From Lysobacter panacisoli (lineage in GTDB: Bacteria; Pseudomonadota; Gammaproteobacteria; Xanthomonadales; Xanthomonadaceae), in the NCBI RefSeq assembly GCF_009765165.1, contig NZ_VLNU01000001.1, positions 2,920,247-2,984,246 on the forward strand: a stretch of DNA of 64,000 nucleotides, read 5' to 3'. The translations under genes were made by a program, and so were the position numbers. This document shows, one piece after another, positions 1-6,970 of this stretch (position 1 is the stretch's first letter; the number at the start of each line of letters is the position of its first letter). The notes under the pieces were generated by a model, which saw only the letters and a list, made by a program, of their open reading frames with translations, was not told the origin of the DNA and ran no database searches.

Positions 1-25
1 AGTTCGACTCTCCTGGCCCGCTCCA
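1..25 (+). tRNA. 3' end of a tRNA (probably tRNA-Gly), cut by window start
   Basis: The first 25 bases read as the end of a tRNA: the last two bases of the T-stem 5' strand, a T-loop TTCGACT, the T-stem 3' strand CTCCT, an acceptor 3' strand GGCCCGC, discriminator T and encoded CCA. A U73 discriminator with an acceptor beginning GCGGG is usual for tRNA-Gly, but the anticodon lies outside the window, so the identity is an inference. It ends two bases before the next tRNA, as in a phage tRNA cluster. Confidence 0.7.
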
Positions 26-27
26 AA

Positions 28-108
28 CAACCTTCGGGTAGCTCAATCAGGCAGAGCAGCGGCCTCCAAAGCCGCCGGTTGCAGGTTCGATTCCTGCCCC
101 GTTGGCCA
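28..108 (+). tRNA. tRNA-Trp(CCA), unusual acceptor stem
   Basis: The D-arm is GCTC/GAGC, the anticodon arm GCGGC-CTCCAAA-GCCGC gives anticodon CCA (tryptophan), the variable loop is five bases, the T-arm is GCAGG-TTCGATT-CCTGC and CCA is encoded. The acceptor 3' strand CCCGTTG calls for CAACGGG on the 5' side, but the DNA has CAAC (28-31), then CTTC (32-35), then GGG (36-38). There is thus either a 4-base insertion in the stem, or a 7-bp stem starting at 32 with two T-T mismatches. It sits directly before the phage lysis genes, so it is probably phage-borne. It may be functional with a bulge or may be a decayed copy. Confidence 0.8.
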
Positions 109-141
109 CACACAGACGCACTGCGTCACAGGGGAGAAGCA

Positions 142-330
142 GTGCGCAACGAACTAAGCGAGGCCGTAGGGGCCGCGACGATCAAGTCTGCGCCACCGAT
201 TGCGGTGGTTGGCGCGAGTGTCGCTGGCTGGGGCGTCCAAGAGTGGATGTACTTCACGACTACGGTCTACGTGGTCGCCCAGCTCGGCTATTTGCTGTGG
301 AAGTGGTGGCGCGAGGCTAAGAAGAAGTGA
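142..330 (+). CDS. Phage holin, pinholin-like class II
   Basis: This predicts a 62-residue inner-membrane holin that times lysis. The GTG at 142 is chosen because GGGGAGAA (131-138) precedes it; an in-frame ATG at 79 lies inside the tRNA and is unlikely. The protein has two candidate membrane segments, a short Gly/Ala-rich one (about residues 16-33) and an aromatic one (about 36-54), then a Lys/Arg tail (KWWREAKKK). A weakly hydrophobic first segment followed by a SAR endolysin is the arrangement known for phage 21-type pinholins, which depolarise the membrane rather than form large holes. The assignment rests on layout and context, not on a conserved motif. Its stop overlaps the start of the endolysin gene. 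Confidence 0.75.
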   Translation: MRNELSEAVGAATIKSAPPIAVVGASVAGWGVQEWMYFTTTVYVVAQLGYLLWKWWREAKKK

Positions 331-800
331 GCAAGGGCAAGGTCATCGTAGGCGGCGCTGGATTGGCTGCCGTGCTTGCGCTGGCCGCTCCGCTAATCCA
401 GAGATACGAGGGGCTGAAGTACGACGCCTATCTCGATCCGGTTGGCATTCCGACAGCCTGCTGGGGCCATACAGGCCCCGACGTGAAGATGGGGCAGCGC
501 TACACGCGCGCCCAGTGCGAGGCGTGGCTAGAGCAGGACATGCACGAGGCCAACGCCATCGTGCGGCGCTGCATTCCGGGTGATATGCCGCAGGGCGTCG
601 AAAGTGCTCTGACGTCGGCCGCGTTCAACATCGGCCCGAAGGTCGTGTGCGGCTCAACGTTGCAGGGCTACGCGCTGGCGAGCAACTGGCAGGCCGCGTG
701 TGCCGAGCTGAGCAAGTGGAAGTATTCGAAGGGCAGGGTCTTCAAGGGCCTTGTCTTGCGTCGCGCCGATGAGCGCCGCATGTGCGAGAGCGGGCTGTGA
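327..800 (+). CDS. SAR endolysin, GH24 lysozyme
   Basis: This 157-residue phage lysozyme cleaves the glycan strands of peptidoglycan. The GH24 triad with E-8aa-D-5aa-T spacing is present as E28, D37 and T43, within RYEGLKYDAYLD and the following IPTACWGHT. The N-terminus (about residues 5-24) is a Gly/Ala-rich, weakly hydrophobic segment typical of signal-anchor-release endolysins, which reach the periplasm through Sec and are freed when the membrane is depolarised. The GTG start overlaps the end of the holin gene by four bases, so the two are likely translationally coupled. Confidence 0.93.
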   Translation: MSKGKVIVGGAGLAAVLALAAPLIQRYEGLKYDAYLDPVGIPTACWGHTGPDVKMGQRYTRAQCEAWLEQDMHEANAIVRRCIPGDMPQGVESALTSAAFNIGPKVVCGSTLQGYALASNWQAACAELSKWKYSKGRVFKGLVLRRADERRMCESGL

Positions 801-904
801 CCACCCAACTCCTAATCGGCTTCGTCGCTGGCGTCATAACGATATGCGCCGGAGTGGCCGGCCTCCTGATGTGGCTGCTGCGTAGCGCTACGAGGAACAA
901 GTGA
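797..904 (+). CDS. Small phage membrane protein, 35 aa
   Basis: A GTG start overlaps the endolysin stop (GTGA) and the frame runs to a TGA that overlaps the next ATG. The product starts MTTQLLIGF and has a single hydrophobic segment (about residues 4-28) followed by a basic tail RSATRNK. No family is recognised. Tight overlap on both sides and position in the lysis cassette argue that it is translated; it could modulate the holin or be a second small holin-like protein. Function is unknown. Confidence 0.55.
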   Translation: MTTQLLIGFVAGVITICAGVAGLLMWLLRSATRNK

Positions 905-1029
905 TGGACAAGACCAAGGCCAAGGTGATTGCGCTGATTGCCGTGTGCGGCGCTGCGCTCGTGGCGCTGGGCGTGTGGACGGCGGATAGCTGGGCCGGCC
1001 TCATCGGCGTGATGTTCGGGGCGATGTGA
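904..1029 (+). CDS. Small phage membrane protein, 41 aa
   Basis: The ATG overlaps the previous stop (TGATG) and the stop overlaps the following start in the same way. The product begins MDKTKAKVIALIAV; basic residues precede a hydrophobic stretch (about 8-25) and a second Gly-rich hydrophobic stretch (about 30-41). It is a plausible short inner-membrane peptide of the lysis cassette. No homologous family is recognised, and the evidence is gene packing plus membrane character. Confidence 0.5.
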   Translation: MDKTKAKVIALIAVCGAALVALGVWTADSWAGLIGVMFGAM

Positions 1030-1301
1030 TGCCCGGGCAGGAATGGAACGCTCGGCTGGCGCAGGTCGCTGCTGAGGGTGGGTTTGCCATGACCTTCGCA
1101 CACCGCCAGCTTATGCACGGCGACCCAAGCAAGTTCACTTCTGGCCAAGCTACCACCGCTGCTGAAATCCGCCGGCCAGTGACGCGCGCCGACTTCGGCC
1201 CCTCCGGCGAGGTGGGTGACAAGTACTTCCGAGAGTTCTTGGCGCGAGACCAAATGCAGTTCCCCTGCGGCTGGGACGAAAGGGATTACAAAGGGGTCTG
1301 A
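1029..1301 (+). CDS. Hypothetical phage protein, 90 aa
   Basis: The ATG at 1029 overlaps the preceding stop and the stop is followed two bases later by the protease start. The soluble protein begins MPGQEWNARLAQ and has Trp, Tyr and acidic residues near its C-terminus (CGWDERDYKGV). No transmembrane segment or known motif is seen. Its place between two membrane peptides and a lipoprotein protease suggests a role late in infection, but nothing in the sequence names it. Confidence 0.6.
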   Translation: MPGQEWNARLAQVAAEGGFAMTFAHRQLMHGDPSKFTSGQATTAAEIRRPVTRADFGPSGEVGDKYFREFLARDQMQFPCGWDERDYKGV

Positions 1302-1302
1302 T

Positions 1303-1890
1303 GTGAAGTGGTTGCTGCTGACGCTGGCCTTTCTGATCGGAGGCTGCGGCGGCGGCGCATCCTTCCCGAAAGACTGGGACATCGAGAACTACACCCTGTC
1401 GCTTGAGTTCGAGCGGACGTGGTGCAGCGGCACGGCGGTAGGCAAGCACACGATCCTGACGGCGACGCACTGCCTTGGAGGTGGCGCGCTGGTCAAGGTC
1501 AACGGGGAGCCGGTGAAGGCTTCCAGCCACGTAGACGACGGCGCGGACCACTCGCTAGTGGTGGTGGACAAGACGTTTCGTACGTGGGCGCGCATGGGCC
1601 GCAAGCCTGTGCAGACGCAGCGGGTTCGACTGATCGGCACGCCCGGTGGCGAGGCTGATGTCTACCGCGAGGGCTACGTGGCCCGCGTGCGTGGGGACGA
1701 GGTGTGGTTCGTGTCGCCAGGATTCGGCGGCGATAGCGGCTCGGCCCTGTTTGATGACGGCGGCCGGATCGTTGCCGTGCTGTCTGGGGCGCGTACGTGG
1801 GTCGATTACCGTTCGGGCTCAGTCTTCACAGTCGTGGTGGCGTTCCCGATCAAGTTCACCGAGAAACAGTGGAAGGCGGCCGGTGTCTGA
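1303..1890 (+). CDS. Trypsin-like serine protease lipoprotein in phage lysis cassette
   Basis: The 195-residue protein starts at GTG 1303 (MKWLLLTLAF) and has a lipobox LIGGC with Cys15, so it should be lipid-anchored in the envelope. The mature part is a small chymotrypsin-fold protease: H56 in TATHC, D82 in ADHSL and S145 in FGGDSGS give the His-Asp-Ser triad. Cys41 and Cys57 flank the His region as in trypsins. It lies between the endolysin and Rz, overlapping both neighbours or nearly so, and is therefore expressed late. Known phage lysis cassettes do not usually carry a protease. It might attack envelope proteins during lysis or act as a lysogenic conversion factor. Family membership is firm, the role is inference. 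Confidence 0.85.
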   Translation: MKWLLLTLAFLIGGCGGGASFPKDWDIENYTLSLEFERTWCSGTAVGKHTILTATHCLGGGALVKVNGEPVKASSHVDDGADHSLVVVDKTFRTWARMGRKPVQTQRVRLIGTPGGEADVYREGYVARVRGDEVWFVSPGFGGDSGSALFDDGGRIVAVLSGARTWVDYRSGSVFTVVVAFPIKFTEKQWKAAGV

Positions 1891-2228
1891 TGAGCTGGAA
1901 AGCGGCTGGTGCGTTGATCCTCTTAATTGCCGCGTTTGCATTGGGCTGGTATTCGGGCGCGTTAGCTGGCCGCCTCGGCAAGGCGAATGCTGCCCAGAAG
2001 GCAACGGCCGAACGGCTGAGCGAAGTGCTGAAGGCGCAGGAAGCCGACAAGGCCCGCGCCGAGAAGCTGCAGAAGACGCTGGACAAGCTGCCGAGGTCGC
2101 AGGGGGTGATCCGTGAAGTCGTACGTGAGAACCCTAGCGGCTGCGTGCTGCCTCAGCCTGTTGTTGACGGGCTGCGCGACGCAATACGCAAGGCCAACGC
2201 CTCCCGAGAAGTGTCCGCCAATCCCTGA
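1890..2228 (+). CDS. Rz-like i-spanin
   Basis: The 112-residue protein starts at ATG 1890, overlapping the protease stop. It has an N-terminal membrane anchor (about residues 5-25), then a long Ala/Glu/Lys-rich coiled coil (about 28-70), and an Rz-type C-terminal part with NPSGCVLP followed by VVDGLRDAI. It is the inner-membrane half of the spanin complex that fuses inner and outer membranes in the last step of lysis. The o-spanin gene is embedded in its 3' end in another frame, the classical Rz/Rz1 layout. Confidence 0.88.
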   Translation: MSWKAAGALILLIAAFALGWYSGALAGRLGKANAAQKATAERLSEVLKAQEADKARAEKLQKTLDKLPRSQGVIREVVRENPSGCVLPQPVVDGLRDAIRKANASREVSANP

Positions 2229-2331
2229 GGACGTCGATTCTCAGGTGGATAGCGTCATCAAGGAACTGTTGGCGTGGTTCATCGACGAATACACCCGCTG
2301 CGCCGCCAAGATCGACGCCCAGCATGAGTGA
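2113..2331 (+). CDS. Rz1-like o-spanin lipoprotein
   Basis: This 72-residue protein starts at GTG 2113 in the +1 frame inside Rz and extends about 100 bases beyond it. It has a signal sequence MKSYVRTLAAACCLSLLL and lipobox LTGC (Cys21), followed by a Pro-rich piece (RPTPPEKCPPIPE). It should be an outer-membrane lipoprotein that binds the periplasmic end of Rz. The partly nested arrangement is one of the known spanin gene architectures. Confidence 0.88.
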   Translation: MKSYVRTLAAACCLSLLLTGCATQYARPTPPEKCPPIPEDVDSQVDSVIKELLAWFIDEYTRCAAKIDAQHE

Positions 2332-2524
2332 CTACGCCCCCGACCTGTACGACCAGGCAATCGATCTACTGAAGCAGTGCCGCGACCACAAGCAGCTCTG
2401 CGTGATCCTGCGCTGGGACGGCGACACGCTCTTCGTGCACTGCCAGAACAGTGAGGACGTGCTGCCTATGTGCCGCAAGGTGGTGGATGCGCATGACACT
2501 CCGGAAGGGAGGACGGTGAATTGA
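2324..2524 (+). CDS. Hypothetical phage protein, 66 aa
   Basis: The ATG at 2324 overlaps the Rz1 stop region. The soluble product starts MSDYAPDLYDQAIDLLKQC and contains four cysteines spread across the chain without a clear zinc-ribbon spacing. No motif is recognised. Overlap with both neighbours supports expression as part of the late operon. Confidence 0.6.
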   Translation: MSDYAPDLYDQAIDLLKQCRDHKQLCVILRWDGDTLFVHCQNSEDVLPMCRKVVDAHDTPEGRTVN

Positions 2525-2712
2525 GCGGCAAAGGCAGCAAGCCGCGCCCCTTCTCGGTGAGCGCGGACACGTTCGCAAGCAACTTCGATTCGATTTTCCG
2601 CAAGGACGCGGGGGCCAAGGATGGCCCGACTATTGAGGGCCAAGCCGCAGAGCAGCCCGAAGGACTGACTGATGGCAAGGCCGCCGATCTTCGAGACCCC
2701 GGAGCAGTTTGA
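2521..2712 (+). CDS. Hypothetical phage protein, 63 aa
   Basis: A TTG start at 2521 overlaps the previous stop (TTGA). The product begins MSGKGSKPRPFSVSADTF, is rich in charged and small residues and looks partly disordered. Its 3' end overlaps the start of the terminase small subunit by 41 bases in a different frame. No family is recognised; small proteins here often precede terminase genes in related podoviruses. Confidence 0.55.
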   Translation: MSGKGSKPRPFSVSADTFASNFDSIFRKDAGAKDGPTIEGQAAEQPEGLTDGKAADLRDPGAV

Positions 2713-3022
2713 GGAAGTAGCTAACACCTACTTCGCCACCTGCGAGGCCAAGGAACGGCCGTATACGGTCAATGGGTTGGCGCTGGCGCTTGGGATGACC
2801 CGGGAAACGCTTCTTCGCTATGGCGAGAAGCCGGAGTTTTCTGACGCCGTAAAAGCCGTCAGGGCTACGCTTGAGGATTACTGGGAGCAGCGCCTTGCTG
2901 GGCCTAACGCGGCCGGCACGATCTTCTGGCTGAAGAATCAGGGGTGGTCGGACAAGACCGAGCAGACCATCACGGCCGAGGTCGTGAACAAGGTCGAGCG
3001 AACGATTGTCAAGCCTGCCTGA
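2672..3022 (+). CDS. Terminase small subunit, Gp3-like
   Basis: The 116-residue protein starts MARPPIFETPEQFEEVANTY. It resembles the DNA-packaging protein Gp3 type of small terminase: an N-terminal helical part with a helix-turn-helix-like element (NGLALALGMTRETLLRY, about residues 34-50), then a helical oligomerisation region ending in KNQGWSDKTE. It recognises the phage packaging site and recruits the large subunit. Its stop overlaps the ATG of the large subunit (TGATG), as expected for a packaging pair. Confidence 0.85.
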   Translation: MARPPIFETPEQFEEVANTYFATCEAKERPYTVNGLALALGMTRETLLRYGEKPEFSDAVKAVRATLEDYWEQRLAGPNAAGTIFWLKNQGWSDKTEQTITAEVVNKVERTIVKPA

Positions 3023-4323
3023 TGGCGGTTCTGAGCATTCCAACGGCTGCCGTGTACGAGCCGCTGATCGCGCCTGCGCGCTACAAGGGTGCATGGGGCG
3101 GGCGAGGGTCGGGCAAGTCCCACTTCTTCGCTGGCAAGCTGATCGAGGACGCGCTGGCTGAGCCTGGGGAGCATGGCGAGGGGTTGCGAGCCGCCTGCAT
3201 TCGAGAGGTGCAGAAGGATCTGGCGCAGTCCAGCAAGGCGCTTATCGAGGCCAAGCTGCGCGACTTCGGGCTTGGTGAGCGGCACGGCTTCAAGGTGTTC
3301 CGCGATGTGATTCAAACGCCCGGCGACGGGCTGATGATCTTCAAGGGCATGCAGGACTTCACGGCCGAGTCTGTGAAGTCTCTGGAGGGGTTCAAGCGGG
3401 CGTGGTGGGAAGAGGCGCAGACGGCCTCCAATCACTCGCTGAACCTGTTGCGGCCGACCATTCGCGCCCCGGGCTCGGAACTGTGGTTTAGCTGGAACGC
3501 GCGCCGCAAGACTGATCCGGTCGATGTGATGCTGCGCGGAGTCGAAATCCCCACAGGCGCGGCGGTTGTTAAGGCGAACTGGCGCGACAACCCGTGGTTC
3601 ACGGCCGAGCTTGAGCAGGAACGACTGGACTGTCTGCGTATGCAGCCGGACCAGTACGAGCACATTTGGGAGGGTGGCTACATCACCGTCTCGGAGGGCG
3701 CGTACTTCGCCAAGCAATTGGCCGAGGCGCGGGCTCAAGGGCGAATTGGTGTCGTTGCGCGCGATCCGCTGCTGCCGATCAAGGCGTATGCGGACATCGG
3801 CGGCACGTCTCGCCGGTCTGACGCCTTCGTGTTTTGGATGGTCCAGTTCGTGGGCCAGCAGATTCGCGTGCTGGACTACTACGAGGCCGTGGGACAAGAG
3901 ATCGGCGAGCACACGCACTGGTTGCGCTCTAAGGGCTATGAGCGGGCCGAGATCATCCTGCCGCACGACGGCATCAACCACGACCGCGTGTACCGCGTGA
4001 CTTACGAGAGCGCCTTCAGGGACGCGGGGTTCCAAGTGCGGTCGCGAGAGAACATGGGAGCAGGTGCTGCGAATGCCCGCATCGAGGCTGTGCGCCGCGT
4101 GTTCCCGCAGATCTGGTTCAACGAGGCCACGACCGAAGGCGGTCGCGAGGCGCTCGGCTGGTATCACGAGAAGAAGGACGAGGTTCGAGGCATTGGCCTT
4201 GGGCCTGACCACGACTGGTCGAGCCACGCATCGGATGCATTCGGCGAGATGGCCTCGGACTACGTCAGCAGGCCCGTTGCGGCGAGCGACGCGCCTATCA
4301 ACTACAAGAGACTGACCCGCTAA
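3022..4323 (+). CDS. Terminase large subunit
   Basis: This 433-residue packaging motor and nuclease starts at ATG 3022. The Walker A motif GGRGSGKS is at residues 26-33 and a Walker B-like stretch with acidic residues (WWEEAQ) follows near residue 135. The C-terminal half is the RNase H-like nuclease, with Asp-containing strands such as YADIGGTSRRSDAF and a late DHDWSSHASDAF element. Length and motif order match PBSX/P22-type terminase large subunits. It pumps DNA into the prohead through the portal encoded next. Confidence 0.93.
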   Translation: MAVLSIPTAAVYEPLIAPARYKGAWGGRGSGKSHFFAGKLIEDALAEPGEHGEGLRAACIREVQKDLAQSSKALIEAKLRDFGLGERHGFKVFRDVIQTPGDGLMIFKGMQDFTAESVKSLEGFKRAWWEEAQTASNHSLNLLRPTIRAPGSELWFSWNARRKTDPVDVMLRGVEIPTGAAVVKANWRDNPWFTAELEQERLDCLRMQPDQYEHIWEGGYITVSEGAYFAKQLAEARAQGRIGVVARDPLLPIKAYADIGGTSRRSDAFVFWMVQFVGQQIRVLDYYEAVGQEIGEHTHWLRSKGYERAEIILPHDGINHDRVYRVTYESAFRDAGFQVRSRENMGAGAANARIEAVRRVFPQIWFNEATTEGGREALGWYHEKKDEVRGIGLGPDHDWSSHASDAFGEMASDYVSRPVAASDAPINYKRLTR

Positions 4324-6491
4324 TGGCATACGGCAAGGAAGCCGCCAAGACGAAGCGCGAGAAGATGACCGACGAGGAAGTCGGCGCTATCGCGGTTCAG
4401 GCGCTGCAATCGTCGCTGGGCGGCCCAGGCACGGAAGTCAGCCAGGCGCGCCTGCGCAATCTTGAGTATTACAACGCCGAGGCCACGGGGGAGCTTGCGC
4501 CGCCCGAGATCGAGGACCGCTCCGATTTCGTTGCCACGGATGTGGCCGACACCATCGAGGGCATGCTCCCGCAGTTGATGCGCATGTTCGTGGCATCGGA
4601 CGATGCGGTCGAGTTCGAGGCCAAGCGCCCCGGTGCGGAGCCGATTGCCAAGCTGGCGACGGCCTACATCAACCACCTGTTCTACACGCGCAACGATGGC
4701 GTGAGCATCGTCTACGACTGGTTCAAGGACGCACTGCTGCAGAAGGTCGGGTTCGTGAAGGTGTGGGCTGAGGAAGAGTCGGACGACGCTCGGCAGACGT
4801 TCGAGGGGCAGACCGAAGAGCAGTTGGTCATGCTGGCCCAAGAGGGCTGGCAGTTGGACGGTGAGCCCGAGGTTGACGAGACGGGCGGCCTGATCTTCAC
4901 CGTCACCAAGGAAGACCGCCGCACTTGCATCAAGGCCGAGGTGTGCCCGCCTGATGCAGTGCGCGTCGATCCGAACGCCCGCTGGGGTGGCGATCCGGCG
5001 CTGATTGGCCATGTGTTCCGCCGCCGCAAGTTCGAGCTTGAGCAGGACGGGTACGACCTGTCCGACCTGCCGCGTGGCAGTGGCGAACCGGCCGACAGCG
5101 AAGAGACGCTGGAGATGCTGGGCCAGTCGATGGACTCGGATGCCTATGCCGAGCCCACGGAGAGCCATTCGCTCTACAACTGCGCCGAGGTCTACATGCA
5201 GTTGGACCGTGACGGCGACGGCACGGCCGAATGGCTGAAGATCTGCCTCATCGAAGACACGCTGGCCCGCTACGTCGATGATGACAAGGCGGCGATCGAG
5301 CAGGTGGACGGCCACCCGTTCGTGTGGATCTGCCCAATCCCGCGTCCGCACGCGTTCTTCGGAGACTGCCCGGCTGATTTCGCCATCGGCCCGCAGAAGC
5401 TACGCACCAACACGGTGCGCGGCATCCAAGACAACCTGATGTTGACCGTTAACCAGCGGACCTACATCAACCTGGACGCCGAAGTGAACATGGCGGACTG
5501 GCTGGAGAACCGTCCGGGCGGTGCGATCCGTGGCCGCGGCCCGGCCAATACCGCTATCCAGCCGCTTGTGCAGCCGAACCTGAGCGCGCCGGCCTACCAG
5601 TTCAACGAGTGGCTTGAGGACTGGCGCGCGACGCGCACGGGCTTCACCAAGTATTCGCAGGGCACGGACGCCGATTCGCTGAACAAGACGGCGACGGGCG
5701 TCTCGATCATCACGCAGAAGTCCGACATGCGCATGGAGCTGATGGCGCGCTTCTTCGCGGTGGGCATGAAGCAGCTGTTCGCCAAGATGCTGAAGCTGGC
5801 GGTGCGCCATCAGGACCGTGAAGAGCAGATGCAGGTGGCGGGCGGGCAGTGGGTGGCGCTGAACCCGTCCGAATGGCGCGACCAGTTCAACGTGAAGATC
5901 AACGTTGGCCTCGGCACCGGCTCCAAGGAGCAGCAGGCCCAGCGCATCATCGGCCTGCTCCAGACGCAGCTACAGGCGGCTCAGTTCGGCGTCATCACGC
6001 CGGAGAACATCGCCGAGACGGTGCGCTTGTACGTCGAGGCGAACGAGTTCAGCAACCCGGAGCGCTTCGTTAGCCCGCAGCCGACCGGCATGCCGCCGAC
6101 TCCGCAGGCTTATCAGGAAGAGAAGCAGCAGGTCATGCAGTCCGTGCAGAAGATGCAGGAAGAGCTGCAGCGCCTGTCGCAGGAGAACGACGGCCTGAAG
6201 ACCGACCAGACCACGAAGATGGCCGAGTTGGAGCTGAAGGCGCGCGAGCTGGACCGGAAGGACCAGGAGATCGCGCAGAACGGCATGAAGGCGGCGGCCG
6301 AGCTTGACCTGAAGCGGGATAGCCAGCAGGTGCAGACGGCCAAGACGGCACAGGAAATGGCCCGCGGGGACGATGAAGACGCCAAGGTGGCCCAACTGCA
6401 GGATCAGGTGGCGCAGCTCACACAGGCCGTGCAGTACCTGCTGCAGCAGATCGCCCCGCCCGACGGCGCACAGGAGCAGATTCCGGCGTGA
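4323..6491 (+). CDS. Portal protein, P22-like
   Basis: The 722-residue protein starts one base before the terminase stop ends. It has the size and features of podovirus P22-like portals: an acidic, helical N-terminus, a large central wing/stem region, and a long C-terminal part (about residues 590-700) rich in Glu, Gln and Lys heptads that should form a barrel or coiled coil. It forms the dodecameric ring through which DNA enters and leaves the head and is the base for tail assembly. Position directly after the terminase supports the call. Confidence 0.9.
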   Translation: MAYGKEAAKTKREKMTDEEVGAIAVQALQSSLGGPGTEVSQARLRNLEYYNAEATGELAPPEIEDRSDFVATDVADTIEGMLPQLMRMFVASDDAVEFEAKRPGAEPIAKLATAYINHLFYTRNDGVSIVYDWFKDALLQKVGFVKVWAEEESDDARQTFEGQTEEQLVMLAQEGWQLDGEPEVDETGGLIFTVTKEDRRTCIKAEVCPPDAVRVDPNARWGGDPALIGHVFRRRKFELEQDGYDLSDLPRGSGEPADSEETLEMLGQSMDSDAYAEPTESHSLYNCAEVYMQLDRDGDGTAEWLKICLIEDTLARYVDDDKAAIEQVDGHPFVWICPIPRPHAFFGDCPADFAIGPQKLRTNTVRGIQDNLMLTVNQRTYINLDAEVNMADWLENRPGGAIRGRGPANTAIQPLVQPNLSAPAYQFNEWLEDWRATRTGFTKYSQGTDADSLNKTATGVSIITQKSDMRMELMARFFAVGMKQLFAKMLKLAVRHQDREEQMQVAGGQWVALNPSEWRDQFNVKINVGLGTGSKEQQAQRIIGLLQTQLQAAQFGVITPENIAETVRLYVEANEFSNPERFVSPQPTGMPPTPQAYQEEKQQVMQSVQKMQEELQRLSQENDGLKTDQTTKMAELELKARELDRKDQEIAQNGMKAAAELDLKRDSQQVQTAKTAQEMARGDDEDAKVAQLQDQVAQLTQAVQYLLQQIAPPDGAQEQIPA

Positions 6492-6781
6492 GTACGTCAC
6501 AAGAGCTTGAGCGCGGTCGATTGGCTGCCGAAGTCCTCGAAAACCCGGTCTTTCGCGAAGCGTTCGACCAGATGAGAGCGGAGATTGTCTCGAAATGGCG
6601 AGCAGAAAAGGACGAAAGGGTGCGGGACTGGCTGTGGACGCTGGATCAGGCGACCAAGCGGGTCGAGTCGATCCTGACGGACACGATGAACACCGGGCTT
6701 CTGGCGCAGAAGCAGTTGGAACTGGAGCGCAGCCGGGCCGAAAAGTTTGGCGCGACGTTGCGGAAGATCTCAGGGCGCTAG
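6488..6781 (+). CDS. Hypothetical head-module protein, 97 aa
   Basis: A GTG start overlaps the portal stop. The product begins MSTSQELERGRLAAEVLENP and is almost fully helical and charged, with two Trp near the centre (DWLWTLDQATKR). Small helical proteins of about 100 residues are common between portal and scaffold genes in related phages, but no function is known. No membrane segment or catalytic motif is seen. Confidence 0.75.
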   Translation: MSTSQELERGRLAAEVLENPVFREAFDQMRAEIVSKWRAEKDERVRDWLWTLDQATKRVESILTDTMNTGLLAQKQLELERSRAEKFGATLRKISGR

Positions 6782-6798
6782 ACCGGCCCGATAACCCC

Positions 6799-6927
6799 GT
6801 GTGCCGCGTGACGTGGCCGCATGGGGATGCCCCGGAGCTGTGGGGCGGCGTGTATGGCAACGCCAAGGTTGTAGCCGGGGAGTTCGCCTCGGCACAAACA
6901 TCGGATGGAGTGATCCACCCGCTGTAA
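6799..6927 (+). CDS. Possible small phage protein, 42 aa
   Basis: The stretch between the previous gene and the scaffold holds a short open frame from GTG 6799 beginning MCRVTWPHGDAPELWGG and ending DGVIHPL. The frame also extends upstream within the preceding gene. There is no clear ribosome binding site. It is listed because it fills an otherwise empty gap in a densely packed operon. It may not be translated. Confidence 0.35.
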   Translation: MCRVTWPHGDAPELWGGVYGNAKVVAGEFASAQTSDGVIHPL

Positions 6928-6970
6928 GCAAGGCCGCACGGATGCGGTGAAACACAACAAGGAAGTACCA

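Noticed and set aside
79..141. Extended holin start at ATG 79
   Set aside because: It begins inside the tRNA-Trp gene; the GTG at 142 has a strong ribosome binding site.
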